Below are positions 44,551 to 56,936 of a stretch of DNA of 64,000 nucleotides, in pieces. Origin of the DNA: Puccinellia tenuiflora (lineage: Eukaryota; Streptophyta; Magnoliopsida; Poales; Poaceae); assembly GCA_012064385.1 (NCBI GenBank), contig QRDG01001528.1:124001-188000 (forward strand), given 5' to 3'. The first letter of the stretch is position 1; each line of letters starts with the position of its first letter. A program made the position numbers and the translations under genes. The notes beneath the pieces are model-generated. The model was not told the DNA's origin, made no database searches, and was given only the letters and a program-made list of their open reading frames with translations.

Positions 44551-46960
44551 CTCAACTCCTGTTTAAGCTAAACAGGGAATCAAGTGAACTTCCGCGGACC
44601 TGCTGAGTGAATTTTCAATATATTAGTATGTGAACTTCCAGACGCAATATACTGATTCTCCACCTTCACGGGAAAATTTTCTATTGCGATTTTTTATCCG
44701 CTTATCGGAATGATGCATGCGATATACCGTTGGATAGCTATGAAAATTACGAAACCTTTTCATTTTCACAGGTCTTCGAAATTAGTTACGGTTTTTAAAA
44801 AATTTCAAACATACTAACACTATTTTCGCGACCGTACCGTATTTTGATCACCATTTGCAAACCGTTAATCGGATTGATGCAAATGATACGCCGTTGGAAA
44901 GCTATGAAAAATCCACAACTTTGTAATCTCAGGCATTTTTTCAAAATTCCTTACAATTTAAGAGCAGTTTCAAATATACATAATTCTGTTATTTTAGAAT
45001 TCTCGATTTTTCTGGACTTCCAAAGAATCCGAAGTGGACTACTAAAGCTATTTAACTGAACTTCCGTTTCCTATTATTTTTTAAAGTGAGGTTTTTTGTA
45101 TACGATGAACTTCTAAAATTCATCACATGTGAACTTCATTTTACAAAAACAATGCAGATGATCTGAAACTTCCGAATTAAGATAATTTTTTTTTTCTAGA
45201 ACGATGTGAACGCCCGTTTGTTTCCGTTTGAATGAATTTCTAAAATTCATCAAGTGAACTTCGTTTTGCAAAAATATAAATCTTTTTTTTACTCGTGAAT
45301 AAATTTGAAGCGTGAACTTTGAAAGTGTCCGAAGTGAACTTCGAAATTAGTCATGGTTTTTAAATAATTTCAAATATACTAACACTATTTTCGTGATCGT
45401 ACCGTATTTTGGCCACCATTTTCAAACCATATATCGGATTGATGCAAATGATACGCTGTTGGAAAGTTATGAAAAATCCGCAACTTTGTTATATCAGGCA
45501 TTTTTCCGAAATTCGTTACGGTTTAAGAGCATTTTCAAATATATATAATTCTGTTGTTTTGTAATTCTCGTTTTTCTGGACTTCCAAAGAATCCGAAGTG
45601 GACTACTAAAGATATTTAACTGAACTTCCATATCCTATTATTTTTTGAAGTGAGGTTTTTTTGAAGCTATATAAATGAAGTGGACTTTTTTCTGAATGAT
45701 GTGAACTTTTTTTCTGAACGTTTTTTGAACGAAGTGAACTTTTTTCTGCCATGAACTTTTTTAACTACATATGAACTGTTTTTCTGAACGAAATGAACTT
45801 TTTTCTGGACTTTTTTACTGAACAAAGTGAACTTTTTCTGAACTATACGTGAACTTTTTTTTTTCAATGAAGTGAACCTTTTTTGTGAACTTTTTTATTA
45901 ACAAAGTGAACTTTTTTTTGTTAAGGAAGTGAACTTTTTAACCGAACAATTTGGTTCTCTGGTCTGAAATCCAATGTGACTTTGTTTCTGTGGAATGTGA
46001 ACCTTTTTTTACTATACAAACAACAGTTCAACATTCAGCAAAATCAACAGCAACTCGCTGTGTGGCAGAATAGAAACGACGCATGAGGAACAAGGAGATG
46101 GGCAGCCTCGACCTCCGCATCAGGGCCGAGCGGCGGCGCGTGAAGCAAACGGTTGGCGGCGCCAGAGATCGCGCCTCCGCTAGCCACACGGCGATGAGGT
46201 CGACGTAGGTGGAGCCTGGTCAACAGCGGGCACGGGCCGCACAGGCGAGCCATAGTGCTCGCCAGGTCGCCGAGACGCGGCGGGGACGGTCCTCGCCGGG
46301 GAGCCGGCCATCGGCGTGGCTAGGGCATGCTGGGGAGGGTGGCGCTGGGTCTCCGGTCGACAATGGCGTTGGAGCAGGGCGGCGCGCCAGAGAGGGCCTC
46401 CCTATGTGGCGCGCGGTGGAGATTTCGGAGCTCTCCCGGGGCGGCGTGCGGTGGGGGTTGAGGAAGCAGGATCCGACGCGAGGCAGAGCTAGGCCGGCAG
46501 CAGGGTTGGAGAAGATGGCGGCGAGGATTGTGGTGGGTCGGGGATGGGTGGGGTCGAGGAAGGAGGCGCGTCGGCCCGCCGGCGCGAGGTGGCGGCGGGG
46601 CGGCGGCGGTCAGGTGTCTGCGACGCGTAGGAGGTCGAGGAAGGAGGCGCTTCGGCCCGCCGGCGCGAGGTGGCGGCGGGGTGGGGGCTTGGACCTCCCG
46701 TGGGCGGAGGCGGCGATTGGAGGCGCGTGGGGGCGGCGGCGGTTGGAGGTGCTTGGAGGAAGGAGGCAGGGGAGGAGGACATCCGACGCGATGGAGAAGA
46801 AGGTGGGGGGCGAGGTCGTGGGTGGGGTAGGTGGCGGGGTGTGGTCGGGCTGTTGGGGTGGGTGCGGGTCGGGTTGGTTCCCACAATTAAGGAGTAGTTT
46901 CTGTTTAAACTAAACGGAAACTCTTAAGGGTAGGTTTCTGTTTAATCCTGCCCTATATCT
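44549..46960. mobile_element. Unclassified element with GTGAACTT repeats and a GC-rich block
   Basis: The left end (ACTCAACTCCTGTTTAAGCTAAACAGG) stands against a (TA)n tract. The right part has GGAGTAGTTTCTGTTTAAACTAAACGG (about 46890-46917), a partial inverted match. Between them are two diverged copies of a 300 bp stretch (about 44760-45060, 45340-45640), then a dense array of GTGAACTTTTTT..CTGAAC motifs (45680-46010) and a GC-rich block (46060-46880). No transposase is seen. Borders are approximate. Confidence 0.45.
46555..46690 (+). repeat. Tandem duplication of about 78 bp in the GC-rich block
   Basis: The unit GTCGAGGAAGGAGGCGC..TCGGCCCGCCGGCGCGAGG occurs at 46552 and again at 46633. 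Confidence 0.75.
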
Positions 46961-47559
46961 CTTAGGGTTGGTTCTCATTGCTCTCTCTCTCAATTGCAGA
47001 GTTCAGCCGAGTCCTCGCCCAATGGAATAACAGACTCATAGGGATAGCAGATGTATCTGGGAGCACACCGCTTCACCTTTTGGCATCAACCAAGGAAAAA
47101 TCTATTATGAAACTTCTTCTTGATTTGGACACAAGCGCTGGATACCAAGCGGACAATGACGGATCACTGCCAATACATGTTGCTGCTTCGAATGGAAGCC
47201 TTGAGATCGTCAAGCTCTTGTCTCGGCATAGTCCCGGCTGCTCTTGGTCATGCAATAACCAAGGCCAGACCATCCTCCACCTTGCTGTCCAAAATGGGAA
47301 AAGCAATGTGGTAAAATATATATGCTCTGAAAAGAAGTTCACACAAATTATTAACAAAAGGGACAGAGACGGGAATTCAGCTCTCCATTTGGCTGTACTG
47401 GAAGCACATCAGTCCATCTTTTGCCGGTTAATGCGGAAGAAAGAAGTGTGTTTGAGCATCACAAATAAGGAGGAGCGTACACCTCTTGATCTTGCACAAT
47501 TGAGCCTTCCACAAGGTACACTATTGCAGGTACGTATATTCTTATCTTTTGTTTAGTCG

Positions 47560-48760
47560 AGCACATCCCGTGCCTTAATTTGATGTTTGCTTGCTTTCTT
47601 ATCTAATATTTTGTTAAAGTTTTTTTTTTAATCTTAGATCTTTAGTTCTTTACATTGTTTCTGAGATGTGTGTGTGTACATCTAAATTACTCCAATGGTT
47701 AAAAGTTATTGGAGTATATATAATGTCTATCCATAATGATATAAATAAACCACAATGATTGTGAGTTTTCAGATAATAAAATATATAATGTCTTTCCACA
47801 ATGATATAAAGAATTGTTTCGTGTAAAAATACCTTTGTTTAACTGTATCTAGCATGTTAAAATTTTGACTTTGCGTACTATATCTAGCATGTTCTAATTT
47901 TAACTTTGCGCCCGGAATGCAAAAATAACTGCAATAAGTGAGTGACTTACAGAACAAAATGCTGACAAAATAAACCAAAAGACAATTACACGCAGAACAA
48001 AGAGTGGAAGTATACCACGTTCTTATGAGGCAATCCACTAGTTCATATCAGAGGCATGATTATATCTTTATTATGGTGTTTATAGAATAAAAATACCAGT
48101 GCACTTGTAAATAAGATATGAAAAACATGATTTGTAACAACAGCAACATATGGTTTATGATGATAATCTTTCTAACAATAAAACCCACTCGACATGAAGA
48201 TTGGAAAGCAATTTTATACATCCGTGCTCTCATATTATAATTAACGCAACCATTGTTGAGTGTATCATGCGTCCTAATCAAAAGGGTCTATGCAAGCCAC
48301 GTTAGATTACTAGTCACATTGTATGTATCTACTATTTGCTCGCAGTTGAGATTGGAATATAAACTACAAAGTAAGCCACTGAGATCCACATGGTAAATAA
48401 TTAAATAGTTTTGGCCATAGCACTATATGAAATGAGACTGTTTGGTTCTCTCGTGTTAATGTTCTAGGATATTCCACGCAAAAAATATATTCTAGGATAT
48501 CAAGTTCAAAAAAAAAAAATGTCGCCCAATCCACTCTAGTCCTATCACATGGTGAAATCCTAGGCATAAGACGGCTACATTCTCGATCATTGTCCATATT
48601 ACGAGTAGATATTTCTTACTCCCGAGCTCCGGTGCTCCCCGTATTTAAAAAAAAATCAAAAATCATATTTCAAAGTTTCAAAAAAATGTGATAAAATTCC
48701 GAATGTTCTCAATGATGTATTCTATAAATGTGCTAACTTTAAATTTGAAATACTTTATAT
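47560..48760. other. Non-coding DNA after ankyrin exon 2
   Basis: AT-rich, probably intron or degraded 3' part of the gene; no PGG domain or other exon could be found. A GAGCTCCGGTGCTCCCC stretch (48624-48641) resembles a MITE end just before the CACTA insertion. Confidence 0.5.
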
Positions 48761-48779
48761 CACTACCGGAAATCACTTC

Positions 48780-49350
48780 TTTGCCGTGCGGCAAATCCGC
48801 ACGGCAAAGGACCTTCGAAACACGGCAAAGCCTTTGCCGTGTCAAATCGCACAGCAAACATCACACGGCCTAATAAATGTCGGCAAAGGCCCTTTGCTGT
48901 GCGCTTTATCCAAATCAGCACGGCAAACACTTTGCCGTGTGCCTTCCTTGCGCAACACGGCATAATGCTGTCAGAAGCTGGTCAACCATCTACACCCTCT
49001 TTGCCGTGATCCTTCCACGAATATCACGGCACACTTTCAATCTTTGCCGTGTGCCTTGCGTCAAGTGCACACGGAACATTTGTGCTCTTTGCCGTGTGCT
49101 CTACACGAAGAAGCACGGCAAAGCTGCAGTCTTTGCCGTGTGCCTCTTCCAAAACCTGACGGCAAAACGCCGTTGCCCAGCACGTTGGCCTCACCTCTTT
49201 GCCGTGTGCCTTGATCTTCTATACACGGCAAATTGACAATATGGTCATCACCATGTTGCCAGGTTTCACAGGTGCTCGCCACGTGTGGTCTTTGCCGTGC
49301 GCAAACGCACGGCACAGGTCTTTGCCGTGTGCCTTGTCACGGCAAAGTGA
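48780..49350. repeat. Subterminal CTTTGCCGTG repeat array of the second CACTA
   Basis: Repeated motifs in both orientations, such as TTTGCCGTGCGGCAAATCCGC and CACGGCAAAG, are spaced 20-50 bp apart, as expected for transposase-binding sites at a CACTA end. Confidence 0.85.
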
Positions 49351-50563
49351 CCATATGGCACATATTTTTGCTGTTTTTGCAAAAATCTCTGCATTTTACA
49401 GAAAAAGCACAAAATAATTCACATATGATAATTCTGACACAAATACGACTACATAGTGCTCCATAACATATATAAAAAAGATCAAACTCCTCCATAAGAC
49501 TAAAATCAACACATAGTTCAAACTCCACAAACATAAGACAAAAATCAACATGAACTTCACAAACATGAACTCAACATAGTTCAAACTCCACATAGCTCAA
49601 ACATAGTCTCAAACACCACATAGGCATCATATTCAACATAGCATCCACATGAACTCCACGACGATGGACGGATGGGCAAGATGGACGTCATTGTTGATGC
49701 TCCTACAAGTTCATACAAAAATCATGAGTTTGACAATTAAAATAGCTAAGTGTCAATGTCATGTGCATCATTAAACTAACAAAGTGGAAATGGCAAGTTT
49801 GACAACTAAAATACCTAAGTGTCAATGGCATAAGCATAGTTCAACTAACTAAGTGGAAATGACAAATTCAAGAATATGCACAAGTTTAGATGTAGTAAAC
49901 CAAAAGACATGATCTAAGTTAGATGTAGTAAACAATAAGACACAAGTTGATCTATGTGGTAAACCAAAAGACACAAGTGACCATTGGAGATTCATTGATT
50001 GGCTATGTCGATCTAAGTGAGACATGAAGTAAGTTTTCGAACGAGAGTGGTAGCAAATTGAAATGGTAACTAACCTCTACTGGCCTTCCGGCGGCGGAGT
50101 AGGTCCTCAACACCATTGAGGAGGATCGTCCTACATGTTTGCAAAAAAATNAGAAGTTTAGATGTAGTAAACCAAAAGACATGATCTAAGTTAGATGTAG
50201 TAAACAATAGCAATGTTTTAAATAGCCGGCTATAGAAAATAGCCCCGACCCTCAAAATGGGGCTATAGCCGGGCTAAATGGGGCTATAGCCGGATATTGT
50301 ACATGAATTCATTTAGCCCCAGGATTCTCGAAAGGCTATAGCCGAGCTATAGCCGGGCTATAACTGGCTATTTAAAACTATGACAATAAGACACAAGTTG
50401 ATCTATGTGGTAAACCAAAAGATACAAGTGACCATTGGAGATTCATTGATTGGCTATGTCGATCTAAGTGAGACATGAAGTAAGTTTTCGAATGAGAGTG
50501 GTAGCAAGTTGAAATGGTAACTAACCTCTACTGGCCTTCCGGCGGCGGAGTAGGTCCTCAACA
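49351..50563. other. Non-coding CACTA interior with a tandem duplication
   Basis: A unit of about 265 bp (49883-50148) recurs at 50156-50600, where it is lengthened by a hAT MITE. An undetermined base (N) stands at 50151, exactly between the copies. The right copy contains the last exon of the TNPA-like gene. Confidence 0.75.
50211..50382. mobile_element. hAT-like MITE
   Basis: The ends CAATGTTTTAAATAGCC and GGCTATTTAAAACTATG are inverted repeats. The flanks ACAATAG (left) and ACAATAAG (right) are a 7-8 bp duplication with one base lost. The uninterrupted site (AAACAATAAGACAC) exists in the other copy of the tandem duplication at about 49930, which proves the insertion. Confidence 0.85.
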
Positions 50564-52937
50564 TCATTGAGTAGGATCGTCCTACAGGTTTGCAAAAAAT
50601 GATGAGTTCGACAACTAGGTGGAAATGGCATAGTCATGGCATTAAAAGAAAGCTAACTAAAATTTGATGAGTTCAACTAACTAAAATTTGACAAGTTCAA
50701 TTAATGGGTAAAATTTGACAAGTTCAACTAACTAAATTTTGACAAGTTCAACTAAAGTGGCAATGGCATGGCAAGCTAAATTATGAGTCATGCGAGCATA
50801 CCCACGGGAGCCTCCGGACAACGGAAGGGTTGGAGATATGGGGCTGCCCCTCCGGATCGTCCTGGCCACCAGGCGGCGGCGGCGCCATCGAGTGAGATCC
50901 ACCCGCCGATCCTGGATTCATCTACAACATGGAAAAATACTCGCATTACACAAATAATTTAGTTACAACAATAAGATGGATAGAATGACAAGTTTGACAA
51001 CATACCCATGGGAACATCGGTGGAGGAAAAGCAAGAGTCCCGTCCGCAAGAGCCAAGCGTTGCATCGTGCTCGTCATCCACTGCATCATCTGCCTGGACT
51101 GCTCCTGCTGCTGCAAGATCTGCTCCTGCTGCTGCTCATAGAGCAACTGCTGCTGACTAACCTGCTCCCGGAGCTGGTCGACAACAAGACCCGAAACTCG
51201 TGGGCGGGTCTCCACAGCAGGCGCACCAGGCGCCCTCCCACGGCCGAACTGGCGTAGGGACGGGACGGTGCGAGGGTCGACGGAGCCGTCACCTATCCAC
51301 AAGCGGCCATTCACCTTGCCTCCCCCCGCAAACACGATATCCTCGACGTCAAGTGGACTGGTGAGAGGGTCAGCATCCTCACCGTGGCACTCCTTGAACT
51401 TCGCCGTGTACCCCGTGCTCCGGAGCTCGGCGCCGCTGTTGATCCACATCGACCCTGTCTCAGGATCCGGCTCATCCCTGGTACGAAACTTTGACCAAAC
51501 GGCGAAGGACGAGGGGTCTACGCCGGTCTTCACTTTCTGCAAAGAGAGCACGAACATAGGTGAAAAGGAGACGATATTGCAAAAGAGAGCACGAACATAG
51601 ATGGACTAAAGAATGCATTTGCTCACCTCTTTTTGCACGCATTCGTAGAGGCTGAGGTTGCCTTGGCGGTGTGTTCCACCCTTGTTGTGCGCCCGCTTTG
51701 CCTTTCCTTCCTCATGCAGCTTGAGGTACTCCGAGCTAGTCCACCACGCTACCATCGCGAGGTGGCACGCTGCGTTGTTACCAACGTACGGAGGAGGCAC
51801 CTACGTACACAGAACACACATATTAATGATATTACATGGCGGTCAACAAAATCGATAATATAGAAATGAAGCTACCTGCAGGTACTGCCATGGCTGCAGT
51901 AACATGTCCCGGGCACGCTTCTTGTCCAGCGCAATCATCTTTTCGGCGTACCAGTTACGGACAGAGTTCACGCGAGCCTCGTAGTGCATGTCCGTCACCA
52001 TCTTAGAGGCTATCTCCACAAGGACGTTCACGCACCCGTCCTCGTCCTCCGGCCGGTAGGAGAAGAAGTTCTACAAGCATGCACATAGGTAAAATAGGGT
52101 CAAAGCCATTAGTGCAATATCGGATTTATAGAATGATGAGAAGTCAAACAAACTTACCCAGAAATAGCGGAGTGTCTTATCCGCCATGTTGTTGTACTCG
52201 CCCTCGGGATCCGCCTCATAGGTGTAATGCTTGAAAGTCCAAGCTACACTCTTGCCACCATCTGGGAGGGTGACAATCCCAGGGAAGAACTTCCTGACAA
52301 GACATCCAAGGATGCTCGCGTAGGTACGTTGTCCCTTCGTTCTAGGAGGCACATACTCAAATGACCTACACAATGAAAAAACCAAAATTAGTATGGTTAG
52401 CGGGTCAAAACACAATGAAAAGCTAAAATTGAACATAAACTATAATAAGTACCTTTTCCCGGTAGGCACGAGAACAGTGTGACGCCTGGCGTAAGGAAGA
52501 TCGGGGAGTGTCGCGGCCCCCCACTGATACAGCGGCTTGGTCTGCGGCGGAGGGATAGTCGGGTCAGTCTCAACCCACTCCTCCTCCGGCGGCTCCCACT
52601 GTAGCGTCGGGTCAAGCTCAAACCCCTCCTCCCCAGGTCCCTCCTCGCTCCCCTCCTCCTCCTTGCTGTCCTCCTCCTCGCCGTCCTCCTCCTCGCCCCC
52701 CTCCGCCTCCTTGCTATCATCCAGTGACTCATCCTCAGAATCCGGCTCCACCTCGTACTCCACGTCCTCCTCGTCGGACTCCTCGGCCGGGGGAGGACTC
52801 TCTCTCCTCGTACTCCCACGTCGTGCACTCCTCGCACGTGGAGGTGAGGGTGTAGGTGAAGGTAGCCGTCGTGCCGAACTCGATCCCACCAGGATTTTCT
52901 TCACACTACGCACCTTTTTTGCCAAGGCCTTCTTCAT
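50564..52937 (-). CDS. TNPA-like CACTA protein (Transposase_24, Ptta/En/Spm family), apparently intact
   Basis: Seven exons with GT/AG borders and matching phases: 52937-52453, 52365-52158, 52070-51876, 51800-51627, 51536-51006, 50921-50802 and 50581-50564, giving about 576 residues. The N-terminus is basic then very acidic (EEEDGEEEDSKEEE). Exons 2-4 carry the conserved family core (YASILGCLVRKFFPG, YWFW-like KTLRYFW, ARVNSVRNWYAEKM, ACHLAMVAWWTSSEY). Exon 5 carries KTGVDPSSFAVWSKF and a Gln-rich coiled coil (EQQQEQILQQQEQ). No stop or frameshift interrupts it. Such proteins bind subterminal repeats and help transposition in the nucleus. A splice acceptor just upstream of the ATG (TGCAG, about 52945) suggests an intron in the 5' leader. 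Confidence 0.78.
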
Positions 52938-52979
52938 GTTTCCTGCATTGACAAAAAAAGTTTCATCAGTATACATGAT

Positions 52980-53491
52980 CCAAAATTAAGGTAAATAGAT
53001 GAAGCAATAATGAGTAAAGTAAAAAAGAATACAATTAGATGAAGCAACAATTAGAATAAAACAAAATATATGGAGTAGCGACAATGAGTTCTCACAAAAT
53101 AAACTAGACTGACAATCACTGTTACATAGAGTAGCATTGACCTATTACATATAAGCTAGACTGGCAATTACTAATACATGTGTCCTCATCGCTATCAGTA
53201 GCCTGTGTCGAGATCATTGGGATCAACTATTGGACCACCCGTGTCGTCATCACTGTCAGGGTCGCCACACCACCAACCCTCCACGGAACCTGGAGGTGGT
53301 CCCTATGGCTGATCGACGTCAAGTACTGCGTGGAACCGCTCTAGCGAAGACAAATCGGCTTGGTTATGAATCTCCACGACTTCATCATACGCGGTGTCTT
53401 CCTCCATTCCCGCATCTTCGTCTTCTTCGACGTATTCCATGTCATCATCGGTCGGCAAGTTGATAGTGAATATCCCAGGGAGCACTCCTTC
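52980..53491. other. Spacer between the two CACTA genes
   Basis: It contains a short acidic minus-strand ORF (53485-53303, with DDDMEYVEEDEDAG and YDEVVEIHNQAD) that follows the TNP2 stop by one codon in register. It could be the natural C-terminus of TNP2 beyond a late nonsense codon, TAG or TAA, at 53492-53494. Confidence 0.45.
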
Positions 53492-56400
53492 CTAATAAAA
53501 CTCGCCGTCAGATGTTGAGGGGTCTAGGCGGCGGTAATCTTCACTGTTAGGCATAGGCGGGCTATTGTGCAGCGGTACCGTCATCACAACATCCCACCCT
53601 TGTAGATGTTTTTGACATGCTTTTGATGTTTTCTTGCACGGGTACGGGAGATAGAATACTTGGAAGGCCTGGGTAGCCAAAATGTAGACATCGTCTCCCG
53701 AATACTTGGAGCTTTGTTCAACTTCGACCAATCCAATTGTAGGATCCCGTCTCACCCGATGCGGGTCGAACCAATGGCATTTGAATACAACGGGATTTAG
53801 CCCTTTACCAAAACCATAATTCAACTCGTATATAGCCTCGACTCTTCCATAGTAATGGAGTTTATCTGAGCCTTCACATAACACCCCACTATTTATTGTC
53901 TTCATGTTGGCCCGGTTTGTTGTGTATTCATGGGTATGGAAGCGATATCCATTCACGTCATAAGCATGGAATGAGTTGACGGAATGGCTAAAGCCATGGG
54001 CAATGTTTCTAAGCTCTGGCTTCATCTTTTTGTCCTTTTTTTTGCCTACAAGTTTAGCATGAGAAGTTTAGAACGAGGAATGATCGATGAATGTCCACGG
54101 TACTAGAAAAGTTAGATAGAACAATACCAAACCCGCGAACCAGCTAATGAAACCACCACCCTTGTCAAAACCACCACCCTTGTCAAAAAGATCCTTGGAC
54201 TCTTTCGGGGTAGGTTCCCTTCTCAGCTTCCAGTTTTCACGAGTGAATCGTCTACGCCAATGAGAAAAGAGGAGTTAGCCACGAATATAGGAGTGAATGT
54301 TTGTGAAATACTAAATGGTGAAAGACTTACTCGATGTACGGCTTCACTTCCACCATACTTAACAAGATATACGAGCTGATCATATCCCGCTCGAGCTTTT
54401 TCATGATGAACTTCTTCGCTCCACTTGATTTGCCACCAAGCCCTATGAAGATGCTAAGCTTGGGTACATCTTCAGGGTTGGCTACATTGTAGTGAAGGAC
54501 TGGATTGTGGTTTGTGGGAATGTTGGCATGATAATACCTTGTCGTGAAGTTTGACACCTCCTCGTTAAGGCATGCCTTGGCCATGGATGCCTCGATCTTG
54601 CATTTATTGCCACAATTTCCACGTTGCTTCTTCATTTCTCTCTCAGGCCCAAACTGCCAACGGGTCGACACAGGCCCCCCAGTAAAGCCTCGTGCGGGAG
54701 ATGCAAGATCATATGTTGCATCGGATTAAAAAAAACCTGGCGGAAGTAACATCTCTAGCTTGCAAAGCAACTCGGGCGCCTGTTCATGCAGCTTCTCAAC
54801 CACTTCACGATCTAACTCCCTTGCACAAATCTGGCGGAAGAAAAAGCTCAACTCCGACAGTACTCGCCAAGTCTCCTCATCGACATAGCCTCGAATCACC
54901 ACCGGCATTATGCGCTCAATCCACACGTGGTAGTCATGACTCTTCAGCCCTCCTACTCGTTGCGTTTTCAGGTTCACGCACCTCATCCAGTTAGCTGCAT
55001 ACCCATCAGGGAAGTACAAACTGTCCACGAGCCACTATAATATTTCCCTTCTTTCCGCCCTTGTAGGGCAGAACCAAGCCTTTGGCTTAGATCGACCACC
55101 TACTGCCGTTGACTCCAGGAGGCTGCATATATTCAGATTTGGCCTATCACAAAGTTCTTCTTGGTCAATGCGAGCCTTGACGTTATCCTTCGTCTTCTCA
55201 GTCTCCATGATGCTGCTATAAAGAGCCTCGGCGATATTCTTTTCGGTGTGCATTACATCAATGTTGTGTGGAAGCTCGACATCCTCCATGTAAGGGAGCA
55301 GCTTCCATAAGCACGAACTGTGAGTCCACTGGTGCGTCTCCCCATAACCCACGAAACCATTCCCATCGGGGTTAGGCACGAGAGCTTCTAGCTCGGCCTT
55401 GATTTCTCTTCCGGTCATCAGACGTGGTTTCGGAGCATGGATCTCGACTCCTTTCTTGAACCGCTTTACGTCACTCCTGTATCTATGATCTGGGTCAAGG
55501 AACTGTCGATGTTGATCAAAGCAGGAATACTTGCCTCCCTTCTTAAGCCAGAAGAAAGTCATAGCCTGTCTGCACTGTGGGCAAGGCCACTTCCCATGTG
55601 TACACCAGCCGCAGAACAAAGCACGCGCTGGTAAGTCATGCAGGGATGTGTGGTACCAGACATACATATCGAAGTGTTCATTTGTTGAGGCATCATATGT
55701 TCGGACCCCGCGACCGTTCCAGCCAACAGCCAAGTCTTCCACCAGTGGTTCCAGGTACACGTTCATGTTCTTACCCGGGTATTTTGGTCCTGGGATTATC
55801 ATCGACAATAACATGTTATGTGATCTCATGGACTCGTCGGGGGGGAGGTTCTGGGGGATGACAAACACGGGCCAACAACTATATGTTGCCGCCGACATGC
55901 CATACGGATTGAACCCATCGGTTGATATAGCAACAGCTACGCTCCTCGGGTCGCCCGCTTTCAGTGGATACTTCGCTACAAACTTCTTCCATGCAGCACC
56001 ATCCGACGGATGTATCATCTTGTCCGTGTATCTCTCCCCTAACGCGGCCCATCGCATCTGCTGGGCAGTGTCTTTGTTGATGTAAAGTCGCTGGATCCTC
56101 GGTATAAATGGAAGGTACCGGATAATCTTTTGGGGAATCCCAGTCTGCCTCTTCTGTCCACCATCGAGGTCGACCTCAAAGTACCTAGAGGAATTGCAAT
56201 GGATGCAATAATTTGTTCTAGCATGTTCTTTCCTGAATAGCATGCATCCCTTTGGACAGGCGTCTATCTTCTCATATGACATCTTAAGGTCACGGAGGAG
56301 TTTAGTTGCCTCGTAGAAGCTCTTCGCCAAGATGTGCCTTTTTGGTAGAAGGCTACCAACGACGGCCAGAAGATCATCGAAACCATCCCTGCATATCTTC

Positions 56401-56936
56401 CTCTGGCACTTCAGGGCCATAAGGTGAGCGATGGCATCTAGAAGGGTAACATATGTATGTTGATGAAGGGGTTTCTGGGAAGCAAACATAGTCTCATAGT
56501 ACTTCTTCGTGTTTTCCTCCGGCTGCTCACTTGTCTCCGCCTCCTGAGGTGTCTCCGCCTCTACATGAGGGCTTTCAGGCGCATTAGCATTAACAAAGTC
56601 GTCTAAGCAGTTGTTGAACCCAGTGTCAAATTCTCCCGCTGGCTGAATCTGACGCGGCTCGGTTCTAGGACATTTTGCTAACTGTTCACCATGGAAATTC
56701 CAAACATGGTAGAACGGTGTGAACCCAAACTTGACCAGGTGCGTACTCACATCTACCTTGGACTGTCGCTTTCGGTTACCGCATTTTGTACAGGGACAAA
56801 ACACTTTCATGGGTTTGTTGGTGATGTCAAATGCCTTGTTCACAAACTCCTCAGCCTTATCTCTCCATTCATTACTAAACTCCCACTGACACTTTCTGCC
56901 AGCATACATCCACTCACGGTCAGCATGATCAGACAT
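53492..56936 (-). pseudogene. TNP2-type CACTA transposase, nearly intact
   Basis: The start ATG at 56936 opens with a transposase-associated domain (DREWMYAGRKCQWEF, FCPCTKCGNRKRQ, HLVKFGFTPFYHVW). The Transposase_21/tnp2 core follows (CRDGFDDLLAVVGSLLPK, KIDACPKGCMLFRKEH, VAISTDGFNPYGM, WCTHGKWPCPQC, HNIDVMHTEKNIAEAL). DUF4218 (GLKSHDYHVWIERIMPVVIRG) and, in exon 3, DUF4216 (YYGRVEAIYELNYG, VVFKCHWFDPHRV) complete it. Exons: 56936-54331, 54251-54128 (with a duplicated GGGFDK) and 54045-53492. Defects: an in-frame TAG at 55037-55035, one extra T in a T8 run near 54728 and one missing G in a G6 run near 54677, which cancel each other; a third possible one-base shift lies in an A8 run at the start of exon 3. 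Confidence 0.82.

Larger units (their letters stand above)
42543..47529 (+). pseudogene. Ankyrin-repeat protein gene (two exons), incomplete
   Basis: Exon 1 runs from ATG 42543 to 43231 (donor GTACGT) and exon 2 from 47000 (acceptor TTGCAG) to 47529 (donor GTACGT); the phases match. About ten ankyrin repeats can be read, for example MLHIAARLEDF, GETALHCAAATGNTNMITFL, GETCLHEAVWRGRF, KSALHAAVLLNK in exon 1 and STPLHLLAST, SLPIHVAASNGSLEIVKLL, QTILHLAVQNGKSNVVKYI, NSALHLAVLEAH in exon 2. The pattern is that of plant ankyrin/ACD6-type proteins, normally ending in a membrane PGG domain, which is not found before the CACTA element at 48761. Exon 1 has a one-base frameshift near 42709-42711. The exon 2 donor shows that more exons are expected. 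Ankyrin repeats bind proteins; the pathway cannot be read here. Confidence 0.78.

Noticed and set aside
46209..46913. Large ORFs of both strands in the GC-rich island
   Set aside because: Pro/Arg or Gly/Arg-rich low-complexity translations in several frames at once; most likely non-coding transposon DNA.
47530..48760. Search for the PGG domain exon of the ankyrin gene
   Set aside because: No frame shows the conserved PGG block or its membrane helices before the CACTA element.
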